Notes under the pieces: model-generated
Told to the model about the DNA's origin: nothing
The model's database searches: none
The model's input: the letters and a program-made list of their open reading frames with translations, nothing else
DNA from: OMOG01 sp041485845
GTDB taxonomy: Bacteria; Acidobacteriota; Terriglobia; Bryobacterales; Bryobacteraceae
Direction: 5' to 3'
Assembly: GCA_041485845.1 (NCBI GenBank)
Contig: JBGPKH010000183.1
Span: 1 to 13,720, forward strand
DNA: 13,720 nucleotides
Position numbers and translations under genes: made by a program
Shown here: positions 6,899-13,720 of the stretch, piece after piece
Numbering within the stretch: position 1 is the first letter of the stretch
Layout of the letters: each line of letters opens with the position of its first letter

Positions 6899-7543
6899 AT
6901 GAAGACATTTAAAGCGACGGTAAGCCGGCTCCTCGCGTCCGCAGTGGCGGGAGCCACACTTTTCACGTTAATCGGCGCCGGTTCGGCCGGTGCTCAGGTC
7001 ATGTTGCGAGTACCCGGCGACAGCCCCGGTCCACCGATCTACGCCCGGTTGGACCGGCCGCTCCCATACCATACCGACGAATGGGCTGCCATCGTCTTCT
7101 ACCGCGCGCCCGGTTGCGTGCCGGGCAGCTTTAACCTCCTCGACTTCTTTGATTTTCCGGCTGCGTTCGACTGTCCTCTAACCGTCTCCGGTTTTGAGTT
7201 ATGGGAGAACGGACCGCCTATCGACAGCGCGCCTCGGGACACCAACCTCAGCGGCCTCGCGGTACCCGTGTGGTTCGTGCCCTGGCCAGTCCTTCGAGCT
7301 GCCATCGCAGACGATGTTCTGACGATGCCCGAGTTGGAATCACTTGCTCCTCTCAAGGGCCTTGCCACCACCTTCCACGAAATCCTTCACCCGTTTGTGC
7401 CGCCGGGCACGCCAGGCGGCGCGAAGGTACCGCATCTGACGATTACCGCATCTGGGGTTCTTCCTAACGGGAGATCGTTTCAATACGAGTTCACGGACGT
7501 CTTTGTCGGACACGCAGAACACGTCCGGATCGTTTTTCGCTGA
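6899..7543 (+). CDS. Secreted protein of unknown function
   Basis: The ATG at 6899 is chosen because AAGGAGAG lies 8 bases before it; a GTG at 6881 in the same frame would add six residues and put that site inside the gene. The 214-residue product starts with a signal peptide: MKTFKATVSR, a hydrophobic stretch to about residue 30, and a likely cut after AGA before QV. The mature part is Pro/Gly-rich with many aromatics (DEWAAIVFYRAPGCVPGSFNLLDFFDFP) and two Cys residues about 20 apart that could form a disulfide. The C-terminus looks beta-rich (HLTITASG, FQYEFTDVFVGH, VRIVFR). I recognise no family. It begins 69 bp after the kinase stop with no terminator between them, so it may be cotranscribed with, or a target of, the sigma/kinase pair. 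Confidence 0.75.
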   Translation: MKTFKATVSRLLASAVAGATLFTLIGAGSAGAQVMLRVPGDSPGPPIYARLDRPLPYHTDEWAAIVFYRAPGCVPGSFNLLDFFDFPAAFDCPLTVSGFELWENGPPIDSAPRDTNLSGLAVPVWFVPWPVLRAAIADDVLTMPELESLAPLKGLATTFHEILHPFVPPGTPGGAKVPHLTITASGVLPNGRSFQYEFTDVFVGHAEHVRIVFR

Positions 7544-7581
7544 GTACACGATTTCACAAGCACGGTCACGTATTGCTCTAA

Positions 7582-7672
7582 GTGGGGCAGATCCTTGAGC
7601 GGCGGCGAGCCCGTGGCCCGCCTTCCGTTCGGGTGGCCGGAGAGGCCGCCGCAGCCCAAGGGCCTGCCCCAC
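7582..7672. repeat. 91-bp imperfect inverted-repeat element (REP- or MITE-like)
   Basis: The ends GTGGGGCAG (7582-7590) and CTGCCCCAC (7664-7672) are perfect 9-bp inverted repeats. The arms continue inward as an imperfect match (CCTTGAG then CGGCGGC on the left; CCTTGGGCTG then CGGCGGC on the right when reversed), so the whole could fold into one long stem with a small branched tip. It lies between genes, has no T-run and encodes nothing. It may be a dispersed repeat or a processed hairpin acting as a weak bidirectional terminator. Confidence 0.55.
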
Positions 7673-7797
7673 CCGGCGTGCGATCGAATACGTTGCCGAA
7701 TTTCTGAAACCATGTACCAAGTAACGGAATGTCCAATGACCATTTTACCGAAGCATCCACTCCGCCTTGGCTCTCTGTGTGATGGTCGCACTCAGGG

Positions 7798-8737
7798 ATG
7801 ATTGCGCTCTGTCAGATTCTGGACGTCCGTGACCTCAATGTCAATGACATCCGTTCGCTGGATCGGCAACGAACAGTGGTCATGCTACAGGGCGGCATTG
7901 TGGAGCAACACGGTCCGTATCTGCCGCTTTATTCCGACGGACGGCTGAATGAGTATCTGACCAGAGAACTTGACGAGCGATTGTTGCCCGGCCAGGTTGG
8001 AGAGTGCTGGTATTCCCGGTCATCCCGCTCGGCTCGGACGGAGCGAACGAGCTCGGCCACAAGTACTCCTTCCCGGGAACGTTTGCGATACGGGCCGCCA
8101 CCCTGCGCGCCCTCTATATGGATTTGGCGGCTGAACTCGGTGGACAGGGGTTCCGTTGGGTCTTCCTGATGAACGGGCATGGAGCGCCGAGTCACAGCCG
8201 TGCCCTGTTCGATGCGTGTGACTTCTATCGGGAGGCCTACGGGCATACCATGGTCCATTTCTGTGGGCTCGCGCCCATCGTGCAATGGCCGGGCTACAAG
8301 ACGCCCAGCGGCTTTGGAGTGAAGAAGCGCGCCGCGAGAACGGATTTCTGGTTCATGCGGACATGCTGGAAACAAGTTGGAACCTGTACCTCAGACCCAC
8401 AGCAGTCCGATCAACGTATAGTGCTGCGGAGTCGAAAACAGTGCCTGCAATGAGCGACGTTGTTCGATTGGCCGAACAGCCCGACTGGCAGGGCTATTTC
8501 GGAGCACCCAGACTGGCGACGCCATCGCAGGGAGCTCAGGCCGTACACGACTTAGCCCGCAGAATCACGAAACTCGCTCTGGAGATCCTGGATGGTGCGG
8601 ATACTGGCAGCATTGCGCGTTTCACGGATGTAATGAAGGATGTGCCAGAGCAGGTTCAAGTTGATGCAGCGGCCGCTGCTCATGATGCGGATCTGGAGCG
8701 AAAGCAGAGCGATTGGTTGAGGAGACGTAGCAGGTGA
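7798..8737 (+). pseudogene. Creatininase-family amidohydrolase, broken by two frameshifts
   Basis: Three successive + frames together make one creatininase-family protein. The first (from ATG 7798) carries DLNVNDIRSLDRQRTVVML and the metal-binding GGIVEQHGPYLPLYSDGR, with Glu, His and Asp in place. It loses the frame near 8001-8004; the next frame carries VFPVIPLGSDGANELGHKY, FPGTFAIRAATLRALYMDL and the NGHG motif. The frame is lost again near 8311-8318, and the third continues ENGFLVHADMLETSWNLYLRP, the counterpart of the family's HAGxxETS motif, to the TGA at 8735. Both shifts go the same way and each fits loss of one base. Enzymes of this family are metal-dependent amidohydrolases acting on cyclic or linear amides. 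No signal peptide is seen, though many relatives have one, so the 5' end may be trimmed too. Sequencing error is the alternative explanation. Confidence 0.85.
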
Positions 8738-8848
8738 ATCGTGAGTGGTTGACGCGCTATCCGGAAGTTGTGCGCCATCGGCGAACACAGCAGCCGGCCG
8801 ACTCAGGGCCATAGATCCTCCCTGACGCCGTAGTGTTTAGAATGAGGT

Positions 8849-8985
8849 CTGGTTACCCTCCCCAGCCTGGATTTTTCCAGGGGAGGCGCTACCGGATACG
8901 GCCCCTCCACCGGATGGGAGAGCACCTTTAACGTGGACGCCATAGGCGGGAAGGACCCGCGGTGCTCCCATGAAGCCGTGGAACC
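8849..8985 (+). ncRNA. Structured RNA candidate resembling HEARO/IscB omega-RNA, without iscB
   Basis: The segment can form nested helices with little left over. CTGGT (8849-8853) pairs with ACCGG (8909-8913), one pair being G-U. Inside lies CCTCC (8857-8861) with GGAGG (8882-8886), then the 6-bp CCTGGA (8866-8871) with TCCAGG (8876-8881) around a TTTT loop, then a small CCG/CGG hairpin (8892-8901). Directly 3', ATGGGAGAGCACC (8914-8926) pairs with GGTGCTCCCAT (8961-8971) with one bulged A, enclosing a GCGGG/CCCGC hairpin (8946-8960). The tail is GAAGCCGTGGAACC. This order, and the GGTGCTCCC-x-TGAAGCC tail, match my memory of the HEARO RNA of IscB elements; I could not check it against a model. 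A guide would lie just 5' (about 8825-8848). No IscB-like protein is encoded nearby. A riboswitch is less likely, since a good promoter lies between this segment and the receptor gene. Confidence 0.5.
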
Positions 8986-8992
8986 GAAAAAA

Positions 8993-9039
8993 CGCTAGTA
9001 AGAGGCCCGGTTATAGCGTATACTGAATCATCATATGTT
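8993..9039 (+). promoter_or_regulatory. Promoter with overlapping operator, copy 2 (receptor/hydrolase operon)
   Basis: The layout copies that at 760-805: CGCTAGT (8993-8999), a 17-bp spacer after the -35-like TAGTAA (8996-9001), GTATACT (-10 at 9019-9024), then CATCATATGTT (9029-9039) over the predicted start of transcription near 9031. The distance from CGCTAGT to the -10 is identical in both copies; the operator sits one base further downstream here. The receptor ATG is at 9082, giving a leader of about 50 nt. Confidence 0.6.
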
Positions 9040-9081
9040 TTTGCCGAATGGGTTCGGCGGCTTGCTGATTTGGGGTCAAAC

Positions 9082-12000
9082 ATGAGATCGCTTCTGATTC
9101 CGGCGATGCTGACAGCATTCCTGCTGAGCGTCGCTCCCTGGGCCAGCGCACAGACCAGCGCCGGCACGGTAAGCGGTACCCTGCGAGACCAGACCGGTGG
9201 TGTCATCCCCGGCGCGGCGGTGACTCTCGTCAACAGCGCCACCAACGTGACGGTTCCGACCAAAGGCAACGAGGTCGGTTTCTATCGTTTTCCCGGCGTG
9301 GCGCCCGGTGAGTATCGGCTGACGGCCGAGACTGCGGGTATGCAGAAGTTCGAAGGCACGGTGACCGTGCAGGTCGGCCAGAGCGTTGTCGTTGACGTGG
9401 TGCTGCACCCTGCGGGAACCACTACGACAGTGGAGGTGGCGGACGTCACCCCGCTGGTCACTACCGATAACCCGACCGTCGGCGCCGCCATGGAGCATAG
9501 GCGCATCGAGCAGTTACCGATCAACGGCCGGAGTATCGTCACGCTCATTTCCCAGGTGCCGGGCATCGAGAACCAGCGCGCGTATGGCACCCGGTTTGGA
9601 GCCATCGAGTATGTCTGGGATGGTTCGCAGGAAGAGGAGCGCCGCTGGGGGAATTCACCCCAGATCAGCCTGGAAGCCGTTCAGGAGTTTCGCGTGGACG
9701 TGAACGCCGTGTCGGCCAAGTACAGCCGGCCGACGAATGTGATCCTGTCTACCCGAAGCGGCACCAACCAGATTCACGGTTCGGCCTTTGAAACGATGCG
9801 CAACAGCGCCATCGGCGTCGCGCGCCGCCGCCAGGACACGTTCACCAAAGCGCCCTTTTTGAACCGGCACGAGTTTGGCTTCAGTTTAGGTGGGCCGGTG
9901 TACCTCCCGCGCCTATACCACGGGAGGAACAAGACCTTTTGGTTCGCGAGTTACGAGGGCCGCAAGCAGTCGTCAGCTTCCACCGCCCAGTACCGCGTGC
10001 CGACCATGGCCATGCGGAATGGAGATTTCAGCAACCTGAAGGACTCGCAAGGACGGCTGATCGCGTTGTACGATCCCCTGACCACCGACAGCAAAACTTA
10101 TGCGCGGCAGGCGTTCAGCTACGGCGGCCGGCTGAACGTAATCGATCCGGCGCGCATCAGCCCCGCCGCTAAATTCCTGTTCGGCATTACCCGGGTTCCG
10201 ACGAACGATATCAATCCGCTGCTCGACTTCAACTGGGTGGGCGCCATATCGACACCCAGCAAGCAGTACAACATTACCCAGCGTCTCGACCACCGGTTCG
10301 GCGACAGGGATTCGTTCTACGTTCGTACCACGGTCGCCGACTCGCGGGGGCTGAACAATTTCACCACTGCCGCCGGGGCGCCCAGCACCGAAGGCCAGGT
10401 AATGCTGGATGAAGTGTATGGCCGTGAAATCAACACCGAGGGCCGCACGAGCATTGGCACCACGTGGGTTCACAACTTCTCGCCTACGCTGTTCAACGAA
10501 TTGCTGGTAAGCGGCCGGCGGATCGCCTGGTTCGGGGGCACCAACAATCCGAACAATACGAACTATGTCGAAAAACTGGGCGTACCCAACCCCTTTGACA
10601 TTACTACCGAAGCCGCTCCGCAGTTCACGAACACGGGGATTTCCGGCTACGCCTTCCGCGAGAACACGTTCAAGCAACACGCCTTCAATAATTGGACGAT
10701 TGACGACAACGTCACCAAGATTCGCGGCAAACATGAACTGGCGTTCGGCATGCATTACCGCTATGACCAGTTGAACATCCTGCCCGACCAGACGTGGCGT
10801 GAAGGCCTGATGAACTTCGCGACGGCGGCCACAACCCTCTACGACCCCGCCTCCACGCCGACTCAGCCGCTGGGAACCCAGCTCACCGGGTCGAATATCG
10901 CCAACATGTACCTGGGGTACGTCAGTTACCAGAATAATCAGAACCGGCGGTGGTTCTATCTTCGTGGGGGTGAGTACGCCGCGTATGTACAGGATAATTT
11001 CAAAGTAACTCCGCGGTTGACAGTGAACTTCGGGCTGCGCTGGGAATATTGGCCTGCCTACAGCGAGAAGCATGGCTCATGGACCAGCTTCGATCCGAAA
11101 ACTCACGCGGTAGTCACCGGAACCAGCCTGCAAAACATGTACGCGCTGGGAGACAGCTTGCCCGCCCTGGTTGCACGTTACCAGGCGCTGGGCCTGAAGT
11201 TCGAGACTTATCAGGAGGCGGGCCTGCCGCGTAACTTCGTCACCACCAGCAATCGCGATCTGGGCCCGCGCTTCGGCGCGGCGTACAGGGTCGGAGACGG
11301 ACGCAAGTCGTTCGTGATCCGCGGCGGATACAGCCGCTCCTATTTCCCCATCCCTATGTGGACGTTCGTGGACCGCATGTTCGTTAACACCCCCGTGAGC
11401 GCCGCGCTGACCTACAACCTGAACGATACTACGCAGTCGCCGGATGGCATCTCGAGTTACTGGCTTCGCACCGCGCCGCAGGTCATCCTGGGCGTGAACT
11501 CGAAAAATGTCATCGACCTCAACAAAGTTCCGGGCGTCAATCCCGGCAGCGCTTCGACTACACACTTCGCGCAGGACATGCAGGATTCGAGCATCCACAC
11601 CTGGAACCTCACGCTGGAGAAAGAAGCTGGCGCCGACATGGTGGTCAAGGCCCGGTATGTAGGGAATCACGGATCGAACCTCGACCAGTACTACAGCTAC
11701 AACCAAAACCCGCCCGACTTCATCTGGTATACCACCACCCGGCAACCGCTTCCCACCGGCACGACCGCCAGCGTGGTGCGGCGGCCGTTCGATAACACGG
11801 TCTGGGGGACCATTCAGGAATACCGAAAGACGGGATGGTCGAACTACAACGGCATGGAGTTCGAAATCGAGCGGCGCTACAGCAAAGGGCTCGCCTTCCA
11901 ATTGTTTTATGTGGTCGGGAACAGTATGGCGATGACCACTTCGAGCAACAACGATACGATTGGCGTGACACCGGCGAATCAGTTCCTGCCGGGGGCCGTT

Positions 12001-12789
12001 CCCACCGACTTTACGGAGCTCAACCGTTTTCTGAACTATCAACGCGATATCAGTGTCCCCAAACATCGCGTGCGTTGGAACTGGGTGGCGGACCTGCCGT
12101 TCGGAAAGGGAAAGTGGATCGCCGGAAACGCCAAGGGCCTGGCGGACAAGATCGTCGGCGGCTGGCAGGTTTCCGGCATCGGAAGTCTAGGCAGCACGTA
12201 CTTCAGCTTGCCCACCGGCAACTGGAACTTCACCGGGGAACCGATTCACCAATACGGTTATCAGTACCCGATTCAGGACTGCCGCAGCGGCGCATGCATC
12301 CCGGGGTACCTGTGGTGGAACGATTATATCCCTGCAAACCAGATCAACAGCAAGGATGCCAACGGCAACCCGACTGGGGTTATGGGCGTCCCGGCGGACT
12401 ACAAGCCGGCCCTGACGCCGCTGATTCCATGGGGCAGCACCACCCTGCCTGCCAATGCCCCCGCCAATACCAGCATCTCGGCAAACTGGGATACCAACAA
12501 CGTGTGGATACCTTTGAACAACGGGACGGTTCAGCGGCTGGGTTACAACACCAACCTCCACCCGTGGCGCCAGCAGTACCTCCCCAGCGTGCGGCAGTGG
12601 AACCTGGACGCTTCCCTTTTCAAAAACGTCAGCTTCAACGAGCGATTGAACCTCCGGCTGGGAGCGGACTTCTTTAACGTGTTCAATCACCCCGGCAACC
12701 CGAGCGGAATCGGCGGAGGTATCCTGCAAACCCGCAATTCCGGCAGTGGGGCGCGCACGCTGCAACTGAACGCTCGTATCACCTGGTAA
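9082..12789 (+). CDS. TonB-dependent receptor, Oar-like, with N-terminal carboxypeptidase-regulatory-like domain
   Basis: The ATG at 9082 (GGGG seven bases upstream) is preferred over an in-frame TTG at 9070 because it opens directly into a signal peptide (MRSLLIPAMLTAFLLS, likely cut after ASA before Q24). The mature 1235-residue precursor then has a beta-sandwich carboxypeptidase-regulatory-like domain (about 27-110: GTVSGTLRDQTGGVIPGAAVTLVN, FYRFPGVAPGEYRL), a plug region (about 120-230, with IEQLPINGRSIVTLISQVPGI and FGAIEYVWDGSQEE), and a long outer-membrane beta-barrel ending in the terminal aromatic strand LQLNARITW. This is the typical acidobacterial receptor, thought to import oligosaccharides or similar large substrates with TonB energy; no SusD-like partner follows. 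The gene directly downstream encodes a secreted glycoside hydrolase, 19 bp away, which supports a carbohydrate substrate. No frameshift or missing segment is seen. Confidence 0.95.
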   Translation: MRSLLIPAMLTAFLLSVAPWASAQTSAGTVSGTLRDQTGGVIPGAAVTLVNSATNVTVPTKGNEVGFYRFPGVAPGEYRLTAETAGMQKFEGTVTVQVGQSVVVDVVLHPAGTTTTVEVADVTPLVTTDNPTVGAAMEHRRIEQLPINGRSIVTLISQVPGIENQRAYGTRFGAIEYVWDGSQEEERRWGNSPQISLEAVQEFRVDVNAVSAKYSRPTNVILSTRSGTNQIHGSAFETMRNSAIGVARRRQDTFTKAPFLNRHEFGFSLGGPVYLPRLYHGRNKTFWFASYEGRKQSSASTAQYRVPTMAMRNGDFSNLKDSQGRLIALYDPLTTDSKTYARQAFSYGGRLNVIDPARISPAAKFLFGITRVPTNDINPLLDFNWVGAISTPSKQYNITQRLDHRFGDRDSFYVRTTVADSRGLNNFTTAAGAPSTEGQVMLDEVYGREINTEGRTSIGTTWVHNFSPTLFNELLVSGRRIAWFGGTNNPNNTNYVEKLGVPNPFDITTEAAPQFTNTGISGYAFRENTFKQHAFNNWTIDDNVTKIRGKHELAFGMHYRYDQLNILPDQTWREGLMNFATAATTLYDPASTPTQPLGTQLTGSNIANMYLGYVSYQNNQNRRWFYLRGGEYAAYVQDNFKVTPRLTVNFGLRWEYWPAYSEKHGSWTSFDPKTHAVVTGTSLQNMYALGDSLPALVARYQALGLKFETYQEAGLPRNFVTTSNRDLGPRFGAAYRVGDGRKSFVIRGGYSRSYFPIPMWTFVDRMFVNTPVSAALTYNLNDTTQSPDGISSYWLRTAPQVILGVNSKNVIDLNKVPGVNPGSASTTHFAQDMQDSSIHTWNLTLEKEAGADMVVKARYVGNHGSNLDQYYSYNQNPPDFIWYTTTRQPLPTGTTASVVRRPFDNTVWGTIQEYRKTGWSNYNGMEFEIERRYSKGLAFQLFYVVGNSMAMTTSSNNDTIGVTPANQFLPGAVPTDFTELNRFLNYQRDISVPKHRVRWNWVADLPFGKGKWIAGNAKGLADKIVGGWQVSGIGSLGSTYFSLPTGNWNFTGEPIHQYGYQYPIQDCRSGACIPGYLWWNDYIPANQINSKDANGNPTGVMGVPADYKPALTPLIPWGSTTLPANAPANTSISANWDTNNVWIPLNNGTVQRLGYNTNLHPWRQQYLPSVRQWNLDASLFKNVSFNERLNLRLGADFFNVFNHPGNPSGIGGGILQTRNSGSGARTLQLNARITW

Positions 12790-12808
12790 TGCCGAGGAAG
12801 CCATTAGC

Positions 12809-13720
12809 ATGCGGAAGGCTCTGAGTATTTTCTGCGCGGCCGCGCTGCTCGCTGCGGCGGCCGCGGTCTTGTATCCGCAGGGGGGTGAGGCGCCGCCGGC
12901 CTTCCCCTTCCAGCCCGCCACCGACACTTTCCAGCCGAAGGTGCTGGATGCCAGCGGCTTCGTCGAAGCGCCTACCGGCAAGCACGGGTTCGTCACCGCC
13001 AAAGGCGACCGCTTCGTGTTTGAGGACGGTAAGCCAGTGCGCTTCTTCGGCTCGCAGATGAACACGCTGCCCAAACCGCAACTCGATTACACCGCGAAAC
13101 GCATGCGCCGCCAGGGGATCAACATCACGCGCCTGCATGGCCTCGAGTTTCTCAACGACCGCAACGGTAAGACTTCGTTCGACTACAGCCTGGCCGGCTG
13201 GGACCGCCTCGACTACCTGATCTCCAAACTCGGCGAGAATGGCATCTACATCATTCTCGATGTGGACTACCCGCTGATTTTCCCTTTCAAAGCAGGTGAC
13301 GATATTCCCGGCCTGCCCGCGGGCGGTCCGGCGTCTTACGCGGAGTTCTTCAATCCGAAAGTCGCCGCTATCATGCACCAGCGGATGCGCGACGTCTTCA
13401 CCCACGTCAATCCCTACACCCAAAAACGTTACGCCGATGACCCGACACTGGCCATGGTGGAAGTGCAAAACGAGGACTCGTTGTTCTGGGGCACGGTGCC
13501 GGAGCCCTTCCGCGCCGAACTGGAGGCGCGATTCCAGGAATGGCTCCGCACTAAATACCAGGACAACGGCGGCTTGCTGCGGGCGTGGACTGTGGATAGG
13601 AAATCGCCGCTGGCGGACGGGGAAGGAATCGACTCCGGGCAACGCCTCGCCCTCTACCGCAACACGGATTTCACCGAGCGGCGCTTGACGGAGAACCCCG
13701 AGCGCAAGCTGCGCGGGCAG
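12809..13720 (+). CDS. Secreted glycoside hydrolase, GH5-like/clan GH-A (3' end outside window)
   Basis: The frame from the ATG at 12809 (GAGGAAG nine bases upstream) stays open to the right edge, giving 304 residues of an incomplete protein. It begins with a signal peptide (MRKALSIFCAAALLAAAAAV, likely cut near residue 25). A TIM-barrel hydrolase follows: VRFFGSQMNTL near residue 75, INITRLHGLEFLND (about 105-120), WDRLDYLISKLGENGIYIILDVDY (about 134-158), and MVEVQNEDSLFWG, where Asn221-Glu222 are the expected acid/base pair at the end of strand 4. The catalytic nucleophile would lie beyond the window. The pattern 'RFFG... GIN-x-x-RLHG... VEVQNEDS' is that of GH5-like enzymes acting on beta-linked glycans; the exact family and substrate are uncertain. 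It starts 19 bp after the receptor gene, so the two form an operon and probably act on the same polysaccharide. Confidence 0.85.
   Translation, partial: MRKALSIFCAAALLAAAAAVLYPQGGEAPPAFPFQPATDTFQPKVLDASGFVEAPTGKHGFVTAKGDRFVFEDGKPVRFFGSQMNTLPKPQLDYTAKRMRRQGINITRLHGLEFLNDRNGKTSFDYSLAGWDRLDYLISKLGENGIYIILDVDYPLIFPFKAGDDIPGLPAGGPASYAEFFNPKVAAIMHQRMRDVFTHVNPYTQKRYADDPTLAMVEVQNEDSLFWGTVPEPFRAELEARFQEWLRTKYQDNGGLLRAWTVDRKSPLADGEGIDSGQRLALYRNTDFTERRLTENPERKLRGQ

Noticed and set aside
9973..12066. Two long minus frames opposite the receptor gene (366 and 329 codons)
   Set aside because: They have no recognisable domain or start site, and the + strand holds a complete receptor with signal peptide, plug and terminal strand.
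12187..13642. Long minus frames opposite the receptor end and the hydrolase
   Set aside because: The + strand frame from 12809 is open to the window edge and has a signal peptide and glycoside hydrolase motifs; the minus frames have none.
1..13720. CRISPR array, rRNA operon or complete insertion sequence
   Set aside because: I saw no regularly spaced repeats, no rRNA core sequences and no intact transposase gene on either strand.

Overview
The window looks like an accessory stretch of an Acidobacteria chromosome, most like Bryobacterales or 'Candidatus Solibacter'. The reasons are high GC and four gene types common there: an Oar-type TonB-dependent receptor with an N-terminal carboxypeptidase-regulatory-like domain, an ECF sigma factor paired with a Ser/Thr kinase-TPR protein, an EamA transporter beside a GntR/FCD regulator, and a creatininase-family gene. 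The taxon is inferred from gene content; there is no rRNA or other marker gene.

Layout. Positions 1-735 are a scarred junction: the end of an XRE-type regulator, an antisense 3' piece of a tRNA (probably tRNA-Gln), and a decayed HigA-type antitoxin. Positions 760-3469 hold a promoter/operator, an 18-codon leader ORF, an EamA permease, a GntR/FCD regulator and a short-chain dehydrogenase, all on + and tightly spaced. Positions 3470-3950 contain no recognisable gene. Positions 3954-7543 carry a palindromic GATGCAT cluster, a good promoter, an ECF sigma factor, a Ser/Thr kinase with a membrane segment and a TPR-rich C-terminus, and a secreted protein of unknown function. Positions 7544-9060 are degraded: a 91-bp inverted-repeat element, a creatininase-family pseudogene with two frameshifts, and a highly structured RNA-like segment resembling the HEARO/omega-RNA of IscB elements with no iscB next to it. 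From 8993 to the right edge there is a second copy of the promoter/operator, a 1235-residue TonB-dependent receptor and the first 304 codons of a secreted glycoside hydrolase. That hydrolase runs off the window.

How the parts may work together. The most informative signal is that the promoter of the transporter/GntR/dehydrogenase cluster (760-805) and that of the receptor/hydrolase cluster (8993-9039) share the same -35 word, an identical spacer length, the same -10 and the same CATCATATGTT word over the predicted start of transcription. The simplest reading is one regulon, probably under the GntR/FCD protein encoded here. It would join outer-membrane uptake, secreted polysaccharide breakdown, inner-membrane transport and oxidation of a sugar or sugar acid. 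The substrate cannot be read from the sequence. The sigma factor/kinase pair lies between the two halves and looks like an independent signalling module.
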